From Hypholoma sublateritium FD-334 SS-4 (Eukaryota; Basidiomycota; Agaricomycetes; Agaricales; Strophariaceae): a DNA stretch of 64,000 nt. Shown here piece by piece: positions 10,792 to 23,385 of this stretch (within the stretch, counting starts at the first letter, position 1; each line of letters begins with the position of its first letter). The notes under the pieces are model-generated. The model was not told where the DNA came from. It did no database searches and worked only from the letters and a program-made list of their open reading frames with translations. The stretch spans positions 760,462 to 824,461 of the forward strand of contig KN817519.1 in the NCBI GenBank assembly GCA_000827495.1. The letters are read 5' to 3'. Made by a program: the position numbers and the translations under genes.

Positions 10792-12547
10792 CTTCGCAAG
10801 GACGTTGCGACAGCAACACGCACCAGATGAAAATCTCCGGTCGACATCATCATACGACGATGTAAAACTCAAGTAAAACTCGAAGAGGATGGCAATGCTC
10901 AGGCTGGTCCACGTAGTCAGGGTGCGTCGTATATAGAGGGGTTGTGGTCACGCAAGGTTGATACAGCGGTTAGCCTTGGAGTTACGGCAGGCAGCAGATC
11001 AGTACCAATGGGCTTTTATGATTTTAGGTGTGGATCATCCCGAGATCTCCAGGAAAACGGCGGGCGCTTGCTGTCATATTCAGGTCAAATTCAAGTTGGC
11101 GGAATGCCAGGGAATACCCTCATCTGGCACATCGGCGGCGGCGGCTGAAGAACAGTTACCGTGAACGATGATAGAGTTGGATCATAAAAAACGGACGATG
11201 ATGCCGGTGTTTGAATTTAGCAACGTGTCAGTCCGTGAGATGCTGGAAATCCAAAAGGAGTATCAATTACCTAACTCGGCACTGGCTGGAACGTACCTTC
11301 CTTCTTGAACGGGAATCAAACGGGAATTCTTGTTATATCTATTCAAAATTCTACTTAGAACATAGATCATTTATATTCGCCCAGAATGAGAACAGTTCCG
11401 ATGCGTCTGGAGATTCCATGCGTTAATAGACTAAGTAAAACTGACTAACCAAGACTAACCAAGAAGCAACATTAACTCCACCAAAGTATTATGCTTAAAA
11501 CAGTTGATCTCAAATCAGCAATAGTCTCTAAAACCAAGGCATAAAACTTTACTGAACTCCGAGATTAATCATGAGTATCCTTATCTTGGTCACCACCTTG
11601 ATGGCCTCCGCTTCAAGACGCTATCTAAAAGCAGTGAGCAGTGCCGTCCCTATCAACCTTTGCAATATGTGCAGAGCAGTTCCCAACACAGAGCAATAAT
11701 CATCGAATATGCCCCAAGCGCCGCACTCCGCGAAAAACAATGTGGACTTTGCGTAGGCTTCTGTTAATATCCGTCCAATCCCGAAGCTGCGTATCTCGTG
11801 CGTATCTACGCCAGTGCTCACCTTCTGATCTATTTTAAATGCCAAAGTCCACGAGAGACCACAAAAGTGGACCATTTCCGACGGGCTTCTAATCAAGTAG
11901 CCGTCTGACAGTCGAAATACTTATTACATATTTATAATGTCGCTTTCGTTACGGGTATAAATACTCAATAAGAGGCCGACAGAAATCCGGGCAACGTCCG
12001 TTTGCTACAAAAAAATGCTCAGGAAGGAAGTTGTACAAAAACTAGGATCAGACAATTGACGCTCTTCACTCGGTAAACGTGTCCATCAAGCGGAGTACTT
12101 TACACTCCGTGATGAAAAGCAAAAATCAACGGCGGCGCGATGAGGATATATGTACCAGGGGACAAATTCGCGAAGTGAACATAGGGTAGCGGCACACGTC
12201 ATGCGAGTGTGAATTACCACCATGTCATACTGCTTGGTGGTCGCTTCTCAGGTCTGCGGCAAAGAGCTTACTTAGCGCCCATGCACCATTTCACCGACTC
12301 CGCTCAAATGACGCGCTGGTCCGAGCGCGCACGATTCCGCATTCTCCCGCATACAGTCCAGTGAGGCACATTATGTATTGGGGTTGCTCTACTGATACTG
12401 GGCCGTTACGAGGGTATAGTGTAGCGTATCCATACCCAATGCGAATCAAAGATAAAGAAAGCGAGAGTCTATGCGTAATAAATGTATAAAATGCGTAGCT
12501 TGCCATCACCATCAGCGTAAACCAACAGCTAGAAGTAAGCTTTTTGT
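10792..12547. other. Long intergenic stretch without recognisable genes
   Basis: About 1.75 kb between the TET/JBP-like start and the ADP/ATP carrier stop. All frames are short. AT content rises from about 11,200 onward, and there is a small direct repeat, GACTAACCAA, near 11,440-11,460. It could hold decayed transposon sequence, but no terminal repeats or transposase motifs were seen. Confidence 0.45.
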
Positions 12548-13864
12548 TTAGCCAGATCCTAAAAAGGGGGTTAAGAATGCGTTCGTTAGGAGAGCACGAA
12601 ATCTGATAACTTACCACCGGAGTAGACCTTGCCGAACATGACCTCCTGGAGTTTGTCGTAGAGCGACAACACACCGGCACCAGCAACACCACGGAGGATG
12701 TTGGCACCAGCGCCCTTGAAGAGCGACTTCATGCCCTCCTTGGCGACGATTTGCGAACCAGCATCGAACATAGACTTGTAGTTGACACCGGAGCCGGATG
12801 TCATCATCATACGACGACTATTTCATGAATGAATTAACTCATGATGGAAGAGATAAGGACTAAGGAACATACCGGATGGTATCGAGAGGGTATGAAGCAA
12901 GACCAGCACCAATGGTGACTCCCCATCCGAGACCGAATGAAGCAAGGAAAGATCCCTCGAGGGCACCAACGAGAACGACAGGCTCTGCAAACGGGATGAG
13001 ATCAAACAAAGTAAAAAAAGATATATAATACTCACTGAGCGAATCGTAGACACCGAAGTAGAGACCACGGTAGACGATGATTCCAACGACTGAGGGGACA
13101 AATCCACGGTAGAGACCGGCAATACCATCGGAAGCAAGAGTCTTTCTGTAGACGTCCACCAGGCCGTTGAATTGACGAGCTCCTCCACCCTTGGAAGACT
13201 TAGCGTCGTTGGCGAGACGGGTACGGGCGTAATCGAGAGAGTAGACGAAAAGGAGGGATGAGGCACCAGCGGCACCACCTGAAGCGACGTTGCCGGCAAA
13301 CCACTTCCAGTAACCATCGTTCTTCTTGAAACCGAACAGGGACTTGAAGTAGTCCTCTGCAGAAGATGATTAGACCAGAACGGGATTGTAAAGAGAAGAT
13401 ATAAACATACTGAAGGCGAAGTTGAGGGCCTGGGTGGGGAAGTAACGGATAACGTTGGCGGTGTTACCACGCCAGAGCGAGAGCACGCCCTCCTCACGGT
13501 AAGTGCGCGAGAAAGCGTCACCGATGCCCTTGTAGGGAGTGGCAAGACGACCTTGCTTGATCTATCGCGTGACGTGTCAGCGCTGGCAGACGCAAATGAC
13601 GGAAGAAACACACCATCTCATCCTGGTTCTGAACCAGGAGCTTGATGCGCTCAATGGGGGCGGCGGAAGTCTTCGCAACAGCCTGGAGGGGATTTTAGCA
13701 CAAAGTATGTATGAAATGGCGCGAATTGCGTACAGCGGAGACTCCTCCCATCAAGAAATCAACTGCATAGCGAGAACGGTGAGCAACAAAGAGATGTAGC
13801 AGTGGAATGTATACTGACTAGCAAAATCTTGGGGCGACTTGCCCTTCTTAACAACTTCGGCCAT
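12548..13864 (-). CDS. AAC: Mitochondrial ADP/ATP carrier
   Basis: Inner-membrane antiporter that exchanges matrix ATP for cytosolic ADP. Eight exons: 13864-13819, 13762-13734, 13682-13614, 13561-13411, 13356-13036, 12984-12873, 12817-12615 and 12558-12548, together 313 residues, the usual length. Three mitochondrial-carrier repeats are visible, with [24 protein letters not shown] and [14 protein letters not shown]; the last contains RRRMMM, diagnostic of ADP/ATP carriers. The final exon has only 11 nt (GA TCT GGC TAA) and restores the family C-terminus GGSG; reading through its intron would give a wrong tail, KLSDFVLS. Strongly codon-biased, as expected of an abundant protein. Confidence 0.96.
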
Positions 13865-14163
13865 TTTAGAGGAAGAGGAGTGGGGGTGAAGGAAAAGGTG
13901 GAGAAACGAAATGCGAAAAACTTTCGCGTCAAAAAGCATTCGGGTAGCACCGGGTCGCTTAAAACTCCGCTCCTCACGCACCGGAGTCCGCTGCCGACTC
14001 ACTCGTGAATTCATGCCATTCTCACGTATTAACTCTGTCCCGCCTTCCGCCCGCCGCGTTAATCGACAATAGCCGTAATATTGCGTATTAAACTATACAG
14101 TGTATTATTTCTACAAGAGGGTAGCGTATAGTCGACAGTCCTACTATTAGAATACGGAAGTAA

Positions 14164-16742
14164 CTATGGCCATCGCGTGTTCTGCGATTGGCGGGACTGG
14201 TAATTAGAGCTGTTAAGAGGCGGCAATTGCAATGACGGGTTGCTCGATCCGTGTCTGGAGTAGTTGGGGTAAGGGGCGGGAGGCGGAAGTGTGTTTCCTG
14301 TAAACGAGGATATGCGTGTCGGCGGTGAAGCAGTGGAGTGGTTGTTCACTGAGGATGAACTAAGAACCGGTGCGCTGCCAGTAATACTCCCCGCGGAGGA
14401 TACCCTTGGGACGGCGGGGTATCCTATTCGGTTTTTTTTCCAAGCGTGATCCAGGAACGGATTGTCAAGTTCCGCTTCAATGGCTTTCCGCTTGCCATAT
14501 GTGTTGGATTGTACGATCGGCGTGTCGTCGTCATCCGAGTCTAGGGTTAAGTCAATTACATTGCTCGACTGTGTTTGCAACTGCGATTGGGTTTGAGGCG
14601 GTGGTCGAGCGTCGTAAGATTGACTGGCGGATGACGGATATGCCAACGCGCCCTCCACCTCATCGTCAGAGTCGTCCAGTACATATACTGTATCTGAAAG
14701 CCGGGCTTTTCCATTGCCGTTGCTGTCGATGTTGACCAGTGGGGCATAACTTCCGTTACCGTTACTTGGTAAACATATTTTGCTCAGGTCGGGACTCGTT
14801 GATCGTTTCTTGATGGGTGAAGGTTGCTTGGCCTGCGGACCATTCGGACGATGGCTGGCTATCCATTCGGGTGATCCATACTTGTTGTCTGAGGTGTGCC
14901 ACTGCCCGTCAGCTTCCACCATCACGTCTTCCACGCTCTCCGGAGTTTGTTCCAAAATCTGATTAAAATATCTATCATTGATTGATTCAGACTCCAACAA
15001 CAAGTGGAAGGAAGTGGAGCATACCCATCCAAGATCAAATCTTTATGATCTAATGTGCGTTCGCAAACAGGACATAGCCATGTCGTTGTTTGCTCCATCA
15101 TCGTGTACCAAGATGTAGCATCGAAACATTGAGGATGCACGCATTTTGAAGACCGGCAAGGCGTCGATATTCTGACGAAAGTAAGCTGCGACAGCGAACG
15201 ATTAACAAGCAGTTCAGTGAGGTGAGCAGCTGTACTAACCGGGCACTTCAATGACATTGTCTGTGGCCCTGCCACTATTTCGTCATCTTCCGTCATAGCT
15301 TGGATCACTTCATGACTCGGCTTAACAAGGGCAAGTCTATATATTGGTATAACTCACTTTTTTGCTGGACTTCATGGGCAGTTCGAAGATGCTCCGTTTT
15401 CAAGCTCACAACTAAAGCATCAATGGTGGTCACTTCAACAAGCATCACGATCATGTAATACTTCTGGCGACGGTTGTTCAGTACTGTCCCTGTCAGAAAT
15501 AAATATAGAAAAGTCGCCAACCTTAGACTGCACGGGTTGTTGACTATTCACATACACCATTTCTATCTTGTTGGATGAAGTTATTCTGGAGTATTTTCCA
15601 ATGTCTGGAGGCGGCGCTGTCCCCGGTTTCTTCTTCAATCCCTTCAAGTTTGCGGTGATCTGTGTGCCATTGACTCGCACTTCGCAAGTCGGAGGAAATT
15701 CCATCGGACACGGAAGCGCATTCGACCTGAACGAGCCAATTCCGGCGTAAAAGATGGAAGAAGTGCAGAACAGACGAAGTTGATATTTTGATCTGATTTG
15801 CCCCGAAACGGATGAGAACCGAGTGCAATGATAAACATGGGGACGGTACGCACCCAGGGGCTTTCATTTTCGCCAGCTGATCTCCGGTCAAGGAAAACGA
15901 TAAAGTTTGTTGTCGACGATCAGTCGGACTGCTGGACTCTGAAAGCCAAGGCGGAGCGTCAGCATGCCTCCGCACCTCGAGTATAGTAAAATGTTGCTCA
16001 CCTGGACATTCAACGACTGTCGTTACCGCCTGATCAATCGAGAAAAATGGAGAGTCTTTGAAACGAATACCCCCTGGAAAGCTTGGTTATACCGCATACA
16101 AACGTAATGATGAGCTTAAATACCTATGGCTTTAGGGGCAGAGGATGTGGAAGCAGCAGAGGTAGAAATCGTGGTTGGACGTCGTGGGGGCGCGTAGGGA
16201 TCATAGTGGGCTATGCTGCTCGACCCAGCATGTCCATTTTGAAAATGAACGGGCTTCGGCGGGTCATAAGTCGCGTGAGAGCTGGTGGGAGGGGTGGATA
16301 ACACGCCTGATAGTGGCATAGATCGAGCAGGGGTGTATCTGGAAAGAAATAGCCCTAATCAGCATCGAGCAGAGGACAGCGTCTCCGCGCCGCGTTTGGC
16401 GACGAGCGGTAAAAATCCTCAGGGAAAAGCACTTACATCCCAGAACTTCGCACTTGGTAGACGACCTGCTTCGCTTTCACCCACCTATCCTCGGCGAGTG
16501 AGGCACGCCAGTTATCCAGAGCACTACATATCCTGTCGATGATATCCTGCTTTTTTCCCGACTTTGAAAAGTGGGTGCCACATTCCTCGTTGAACCCAGC
16601 CAAAATCTGTTTTAACCTGTCGACGGTGTTATTCTTGATATTGTGGCGAATTTGCTGCAGTGGGGAACCATTAGGAGGCGGAAAGCGAATATTATGTCTG
16701 AAAACGCACGTCAAAGTCCATCCATGCCTCAGCTGTAGCCAT
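14164..16742 (-). CDS. SIZ1: SIZ/PIAS-type SUMO E3 ligase
   Basis: Nuclear E3 that transfers SUMO from Ubc9 to substrates. The first exon has 33 nt (16742-16710, MATAEAWMDFD); exon 2 starts at 16654 and encodes a SAP DNA-binding domain (NNTVDRLKQILAGF to IIDRICSALDNW). Then come a Ser/Pro-rich linker, a PINIT domain (YQLRLFCTSS, MEFPPTCEVRVNG) and an SP-RING (SLKCP, CRSSKCVHPQCFD, WLCPVCERTL) holding the Cys/His zinc ligands. The C-terminal part is disordered and contains the SUMO-interacting motif VIDLTLDSDDDD and KKR/KRK nuclear signals. About nine exons, all with short introns; the least certain joins are between the PINIT and SP-RING. It is divergent from the NudC gene (242 bp between start codons). 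Confidence 0.92.
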
Positions 16743-16984
16743 TGGGGGGCAGGCCAGGTGCAGAAGCGCTTAAAGACGAGTGGGTTTGCGGTGACCTCCC
16801 AATCCCAAGTGCTGCCGCCCATGCAGGAGGTCTAGAACCAAACAGTGCCACATACTGGTTCGCCCAAACGGGATCAGTGGCTTAGTCATAGTAAGGTGTG
16901 CAGCCGCAAGTACAACTCGAAGGGGCTAAGTAATTTAAAGACCACTCAAGCTCTCCTCTGCCCAAAGCCATACCGAGCGGCACA

Positions 16985-17919
16985 ATGATGGACGTAGACT
17001 CTCCCCTCTCAGACTATGACAAGATGACTCCCGAGCAACGTGAAGTCGCTGATAGAGAGGCAAAGATCCGGCAAGACGAAGAGCAGGCTGGTATGCACCT
17101 GTTATAATGCGGACTACTTTGTCTCAACAGCTGCTTGATCTGTAGCTCTTCCTTATACCTGGACCCAGGAGCTAGGCGAGGTCGACGTCATCATTCCAGT
17201 TCCACAGGGGACTCGCGGCAAGGACCTTACCGTTGTAATTGGGAAGAAGAAACTCAGTGTCGGACTGAAGAATACAGAACCTATCATATCCGGAGAACTT
17301 TGTAAAGAGGTGAAGGTTGAAGATAGCACCTGGACCATCCGTGCGTTTTTCTATCCGGTGCTTTAGTTACCAAATCTATAAGCTTTCTCGATTCTTAGAG
17401 GATAACAAAAGCGTTCTCGTCCATCTCGAGAAGATTAATGATCAGACTTGGTGGGAGAATGTCCTCACTCACCACCCCAAAATCGACACCAAGAAAATCG
17501 AACCGACCAATAGCAAACTCAGTGATCTTGATAACGAGACTCGGTGAGCCTCCCATGCGACATCTCATCGATAGACGCCACACTGACTGATTTATTTGAC
17601 CCAGTGGAATGGTTGAGAAAATGATGGTACGGTCCTGGAAATCTCTCACTCTCATGTGCTAATTTCTATTCGGTCCCCTCAAGTTCGACAATGCGCAGAA
17701 GGTAAGGGATATGAAATACTTCGCAGCCCCTTTAATAATAATGCCGTACATACTCCATAGCAAATGGGTAAACCTACTTCTGATGAGCTCAAGAAGATGG
17801 AGGTACTAGGCAATTTCCATCTTTTTGCACAGTCCACGAATTGACACTTATTATAGGCGCTCAAGAAGTTCCAAGCGGCTCATCCGGAACTTGATTTCTC
17901 ACAGGCGAAAATCACATAA
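16985..17919 (+). CDS. NUDC: NudC family protein (CS/p23 domain)
   Basis: Co-chaperone of the nuclear-distribution C family, which helps fold and stabilise dynein regulators such as LIS1 and is needed for nuclear migration in hyphae. Seven exons, the first 16985-17090 and the second starting at 17146. The CS domain runs from PYTWTQELGEVDVIIPVP through KDLTVVIGKKKLSVGL to TWWENVLTHHPKIDTKK. The C-terminal tail MGKPTSDELKKMEALKKF and the ending HPELDFSQAKIT are those of short fungal NudC. The product is about 190 residues. The two ATGs at 16985 and 16988 cannot be separated; the first was taken. Confidence 0.92.
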
Positions 17920-18111
17920 TTTTTAGGAATATCTCCGCGGCGGGTTAGAAGTTTTATTTTTTTACGGGCGCATCTCTGAATCTACCATGTGTATGCCATC
18001 AATCATATCCACCAAGTATTCTCATTGGTATGTACATATGCGCAAATTTAACAAAATGGATAACAAACTGCGAAAACAAGAACGAGGTCGAAGCAAACCG
18101 ATTAGTTACTA

Positions 18112-20546
18112 TTACAGCTTTCTCCGTTTCCCCTGCCCAGGAGGATCGATATTCGCGCTTTTGCGTTTCACGCTCTCGACGAGGCTTTGCAAGCTCTTCG
18201 GGCCAACTTCTCCTGTGGCTTTTGTTTTAACAGCAGCGCCCTCCGGCTGTTCGTCTCGCAGTTCGCGTTGGCGTTTTTGGCGCTCATCGAGTAAAGCACT
18301 CATGGCTTTTGTCTTTTTGAAGCTGGAAAGGAAGCAAACATATTAGCAAACATCGCAATCGAGTCGGCAGAAAAACACGAACTGAGGGTTGGTGGGATCA
18401 ATTGCATATTGATGATCCTCAAAGAGGACCTTGAACCTGTCGTCCTTCACGTTCACCGCGAAGTCTTCCTGCGCCTCTCCGTCATCTTCCTTCTTATCCT
18501 TCCTGCCCTTCCTCCTCTTTTTGCTCTTCTCTGCCTTGATAACGGACTTGAGATTAAAATGCTTCGGTTCCGCATCCGGGTTGCTCGACGCGACGAGCAG
18601 CGCAAGCTCTTCTTCTGTCGCCTCCCTGCGGGCCGGCTTCTCTTCCTCCTCGACCCCCTCCTTTCTACTTTTCGATTTACCCTTATGTGACTTGTCCTTC
18701 GCGGAAACTCTGCCCTCGTTTTCACTGCCCGCCTCGAAGAACTCGTCGTCGACCTTCTCCTTGGTCCCCTCGCCCGCGGTCTTCTTCCCCCCGGCCGCCT
18801 TCTCTGGCCCCTCCTCCTTGCGTTTCTTCCGCTTCTCGCGCATGCGCCGCTGGTACTTCTCGAGCGTCGTCTCGTCACCCGCCTTCGCCGCGCTGAGCCC
18901 CGGCGTGAATGTGATCTCCATGTCCACGTCGTCCGCTTCGCCAAGCCCGCCCACGCCCGCGTCGTCGCCCCACCCCTCGGGCATCGCGTCGTCGTTCCCT
19001 CCCAGCAGCAGCGCGCGCATCTTGTCGCGCTCTGCCCGCACCGCCTTTTTCTTTGTCTGTTTTTGGGCCGCCGGCGCGACGTCCTCGCCCTCGGACTCGG
19101 ACGACGTGTTCGCGATGTACGCGCGGAAGTCGTTCTCCTCGATCTCCTTCTTCGTGAGCGCGCGCCGTGTGACGTGGTTACGCTCCGGGTCGTCGTCGTC
19201 CCAGGTCAGCTTCACTTTTGAGTGGCGGAGGGCCTGTGTGGTGCGGTCAGCAGAGGGAGTGCGCGGTGCGAGAGGCCCTTACGTCGGTCACGAAATCGAC
19301 GGCTTTGTAGGTGGTGTTGGCCTCATCGGTGGCCTCATCTCTGGAGCGAGTGTAAACATGGCTTCTGGCGCACGAAGAATAAATTTACCGTGGCTCGCTG
19401 TCAAATGTCATTTCATCTGGAACGAAGCTTATATCGAACACGTTCGCCGAGCGCTCGAGCTCCGTGCCTTCGAGCTCGTTGTAGATATGCGACGCGGCGT
19501 CCACCGTGTCGCACGTTACGATCGCGTAGTAGTACCTACAAAATGAGTACAATGCCGACAATTTAACACACATATAAAACTCACCGTAGTCGCTCCAACT
19601 GGTACTTCCGCAGCGCATCCTCATCGTACTCATCCTCGCCGCCGACCTCATACACCGTCCGCGCGTTGACCTCCTCGGGACTCTCCACATCCTTCTTCTT
19701 GAAGATCTCAGCCGGCGGGCCCTCCGCCTCCTCGCGCGTCATCCGCGTTTTGCCAAACTCACTAGGGTACACGCGAACGCTCATCACCCGCCCGCGCGCA
19801 ACGGGCACCGGCCCCCCCGGCGCGCCCTCCTCCCCGCGCTTGTACCGCCGCTTCCCGCCCGCCGCAAGGAGCGCCACAGACGACGACGACGACGCGGACG
19901 CGGGTACGCGCGGCGCCGTCGGGTGCACGAGCGACGCGCAGATCTTGAACAGGTGCGCCGCGCGCACGTGGTCCCAGTCGAGGTTCACGACCGCGAGGCG
20001 CGCGGTGCGCTCCATGTCCGCGTCGCGCGCAGCCTCGGCGTACTCGTCGCGGTGCGCGGTGTACGCGGCGGCCTGCGCTGCGAGCGCGGCGCTCGTCGAC
20101 TCGTCGAGGTCGATCTCGTCGTCCGAGGCGGCGGCGGCGGCGCGGGGCGCGGCGTCCCGCCCGAGGGCGACGAAGCCGTCGTCAGACGAGCCGGCTTCGT
20201 CTTCGTCTTCTTCCTCCTCGTCGTCGGAGGACTCGAGCAGGACCTCGCCGCGCGCGAGATCGGGGATGCGTGGGCCCTCGGCGTCGTCCCCGGACCTGGC
20301 CTCGGCCTCATCAGCGGCAGCGCCATCCTCGTCCTCGCCCTCGAGGCGGTAGTACCGCCGCAGGTTGTCCTGTGCCTCCGTCTTCGCGACCGGGCGCCCG
20401 TACTTGTCGACCTTTCGGCCCGCCTTCGTCTTGTCCTTCTCAAAGACGCTCTTGAAGCGGTCGTCGATGACGACCTTGTTCGTCTTGGTTTTTGGGCGTC
20501 TGAAGCGCGGGTCGGACTTCAGTCGGGCGAAGCGGGGGTCTGACAT
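18112..20546 (-). CDS. ESF1: ESF1 homologue, 18S pre-rRNA processing factor
   Basis: Nucleolar protein required for early pre-rRNA cleavage and 18S rRNA formation. Exon 1 (20546 to about 19598) begins with MSDPRFARLKSDPRFRRPK, the family signature, then a long acidic low-complexity segment and the conserved core with RMTREEAEGPP and VRVYPSEFGKTRMT. Later exons carry YYYAIVTCDTVDAASHIYNELEGTELERSAN, an RRM-like part. An acidic and basic tail contains KLTWDDDDPERN. The last exon joins as DPTNPHFKKTKAMSALLDERQKRQ, the hallmark C-terminal ESF1 motif. About five exons, unusually GC-rich in exon 1. The start is set by the signature rather than by an in-frame upstream ATG. Confidence 0.92.
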
Positions 20547-21750
20547 GGCTGGGCAGATACGAGTAGAGACGGTGGACCGTGGTCTCTTCAAAGCAAAGAG
20601 GCGATTCAGTCGAGTGCCGTGCCGATCAAAATTCCTTCAGCACGTGAGGAGCGCTGAGTGTTGGTTCGGCGGGCCGGCAGCCCTTGAACAGCAACATCGA
20701 CGACGCTCCGAGTCTCTACGGACTCAACATGGGGCCTTTGTGACCTTTGGTCTTCTAGATAGGTGTATCAAGACCTGATGAAGCCTCCCCCTCAAGCTCG
20801 AAGTCGCCTCTGATTTGGCGAACGCGCTCTATCGATGGCGTTTTCCCCAACCTCCACTCAGGGTTCGAACAAGAAGTTATACGTGGACCTAATCAAACGC
20901 ACAGCATGAAACCGTTCAATCTTCTTTCGATCACGATATTTTCGTGCCAATTGGCCATCTCTTAGTCGCAAATCGAGTGGCTCGTCTCTGAGATCATAGC
21001 CCTGACCCCGTCGCAGTTGCGCTCACTGGTTACGATCTCCGCCCTACCTCGAGATGTTCTAGCCCACAGACCTTAAATGACACGACAATTCCCACTGAGA
21101 GACAACGGTCCGTTCCGCAAAATGCCTTCCCACGCTATGGCATGTACTTAGGCTTGTCAACATGCAAACCGAACCCGAGCGTCCCAAGCTTCAATCCCGC
21201 TCGAATGGCGTGGAATATCAAGGCCCGGTATACCGCTGCAGGCTGGAATTCTCGGACGCCGCTGCTCTACACCTCGCACATATGGCGCTTTCTTAGACTG
21301 CTGCTCTGACAACATCATACTCGGGCAGAGCCGCATTTCTCGAAAGTCCTGACGCGCGTCCTTCTGCGCCTCCCGACTTTATTCCTGGATCCAGAACCCC
21401 CATATGCTCTCCTCGGTGCTTTATCAAAAATCGCACAGGTTCTCGGAGCACAGCTACGTATCTACTATTATTACTAATCGGGCGTCTCTGTGCAGCTGGC
21501 GCCGCTCAATGTGCGCTTAGACCACGCTCGGGGGAATTGTGTGCTGTCCATCCATCTTCGCTGCATATTTATCACCGCCTCGTCCGACGCTTGGAGTGGT
21601 CCACACGAAAATGCGGACCGCCCAAGCGGTCTACGTAGTAGGGCCGAGCACACAAAGTACCCAGTCACACCGCATCCGCGCAGGTAGCGCACCGACCCCT
21701 CTGCCTTATATGCACGCACCGCAGCCCCCACAGCTCTGTGTCTAAATGCA
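20547..21750. other. Intergenic, start of the gene-poor region
   Basis: No gene is recognised. The first 100 bp would be the ESF1 promoter. The remainder lacks long plausible frames and has no matching splice pattern. A GGGTTCGAAC stretch near 20,870 resembles a tRNA T-loop, but no acceptor or anticodon arms pair around it. Confidence 0.45.
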
Positions 21751-23348
21751 CCGCACTACGAGCGCTACGCCGCCCGAGCGCACATCAACCTGGGACGAGA
21801 TGTGAGTACCCCTTGCACGGCGGTGCCGCTTCCCCTGGACCGCCGCAGCGCACCGCGCCTCGCGTGCCAACGCCTCAGCGGGGCGCGTCGAGACGTCCGG
21901 AGCACTCGTAAGTAAAATCTGCGACGGCTGTAGGCGCGCCCGCCGCTCCGTATTCGAGTTATACTACCAGCAGCCGCTGGTTGACCGCCCGGATGTGCAT
22001 ACCGACCCCCACGGCGGCGCCGCTTTCCCTGGACCGCCGCAGCACACCTCCGCTCGCGCAAACGCTAGCCAGTGCGCGCGGCGCTGGTATGTCGTATTTG
22101 CAAATCGGCGATGGATACTTGTGCAGGGCTCTGCTTTTACTGGCAGCCGCTGTGCTTTTCGCCGCACACTGTGTTGATGCGCTGGGTCTGGGGCAACGGG
22201 TGTTCCGCCGGGTGTACCGAGAGCCCACGTGCATGGCGGTGCGCTTTCCCCGCCGCAGCGCAGCACACCGCGGTGCGCGCGCGCAAACGCCTCAGCGGGG
22301 CTCCCGACGCTGGTACGTCCGCAGCACTCGTATAGTTTCGTGTGCGATGTCCGACGCTCCTTATTCGAGTTGTATTATTGGCGGTCGCTGTGCTTTGCGC
22401 CGCACAGTGCGCGTGCGCTGCATGTCGATGCGCTGGGTCTGGGGCGGCCGATGCTCACTCACAATCCAGGTTCATGCGGTGCCCCCGGCTGCCAGCGCAC
22501 GGCTGCGCCGCTCGCGCGCAAACGCCCCGGCGGGGCGCTATGGTCCGCTCGCAGCACTCGCCAAATTTCGTCTGCGATGGCTGCAGGCGTCCCTCGACGC
22601 TCCTCATTCAAGTTGTATTATTCGCAGCCGCGCAGTGCGCGAGCGCTACCGACTTCCTGGCTCTAGGCGGCGGATGCGCACTCAGAATCCAGATTCATGC
22701 AGTGCCCGTGGCGTCGTCCGGGGCGGGGCGGGGAGCTACTTACGCGTGCGGCGCTCTTCAGTCGCCGCCTCGCCTGGTGCGCCCGAGCGCGCGCGGAGAC
22801 CCAGCTGGTATTATATGGTATGTACGAGGGTCTGGACGTCCCTCGACGCTACTTATATATTGACCAGATCGTTCAGGGCCCGGGGACAGGCGCTTTTCCA
22901 GTCGCAGGGCGAGTCACATGGGGCAGAAATATCTCAGCCGTGGCGCCCAAGAGCGCGCGGAGCTGGTGAGTATGTGTTTCGGGCGTCACTTGACGCTCCT
23001 TATTCAAGTTATATTATTGGCGCCCGCCGTGCTCAGGCCGCACAATGTGCGCACTCCGTCAACGCGCTGACTGAAGTGGTGAATGATTATTCAATAATGA
23101 TCACGCAGATCCATGATAATGCGATTAGAATTCGTGTGCGTATTCGTGTGCGTATCTTCGACCAAATGGGGGCCCGCGCACCGCTCGGGGGCGCAGCTGG
23201 CATGGTACGTATGCATGTATGTATGTATTGTACAGACTAGCTAAGTAGGACAATAGAAAGCAAAATTATAGAATGCAGGACGCATCTATATCTATTCACT
23301 AACAGTATCGTCCGTGCAGTGCGTGTCGGCCGGTGCCGGTATATGCCA
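21750..23348. repeat. GC-rich degenerate tandem repeat array, copy 1
   Basis: Non-coding array built from units with a block like CTCCTTATTCAAGTT followed by TATTATTGGC and a GC-rich CGCACAATGTGCG stretch. Blocks start near 21,946, 22,357, 22,599 and 22,995, with a partial one near 22,125, a spacing of roughly 240 bp except the last. Long open frames across it are an effect of GC content: they change register with each unit and show no conserved protein. The right end (about 23,060-23,348) is repeated at about 25,970-26,260. Confidence 0.75.
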
Positions 23349-23385
23349 GAACGGCACGATCGTCCCTTGGGGAGACTTGACCTCC
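23349..23385 (-). pseudogene. Detached unit of the Kex2 repeat-peptide gene
   Basis: On the minus strand this reads EVKSPQGTIVPF, the core of one repeat unit of the precursor genes at 23,882-24,587 and 27,990-29,046, with near-identical DNA. It is followed by Trp instead of the Asp-Lys-Arg processing site. It abuts the end of repeat array copy 1 exactly where homology with array copy 2 stops, so it looks like the remnant of a third gene copy. A distant extra exon of the neighbouring gene is less likely, as no acceptor restores a repeat frame. Confidence 0.65.

Noticed and set aside
10792..12547. Transposon linked to the TET/JBP-like gene
   Set aside because: No terminal inverted repeats, target-site duplication or transposase motif could be seen in the adjacent gap.
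14164..14400. Second gene downstream of the SP-RING
   Set aside because: The Ser/Pro/Asn-rich tail is in frame with the SUMO ligase and carries a SUMO-interacting motif, so it belongs to that protein.
18431..19546. Plus-strand frame of 371 codons over ESF1
   Set aside because: Ser/Pro/Phe-rich antisense of an acidic and basic low-complexity exon. No independent support.
20860..20890. Possible tRNA from a GGGTTCGAAC stretch
   Set aside because: The T-loop-like bases are there, but no acceptor, D or anticodon stems pair at the right distances on either strand.
21981..23240. Plus-strand open frame of 419 codons
   Set aside because: It runs through degenerate GC-rich repeat units, is rich in Arg/Ala/Ser, overlaps similar frames in other registers, and shows no conserved segment between units. 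It is an effect of base composition.
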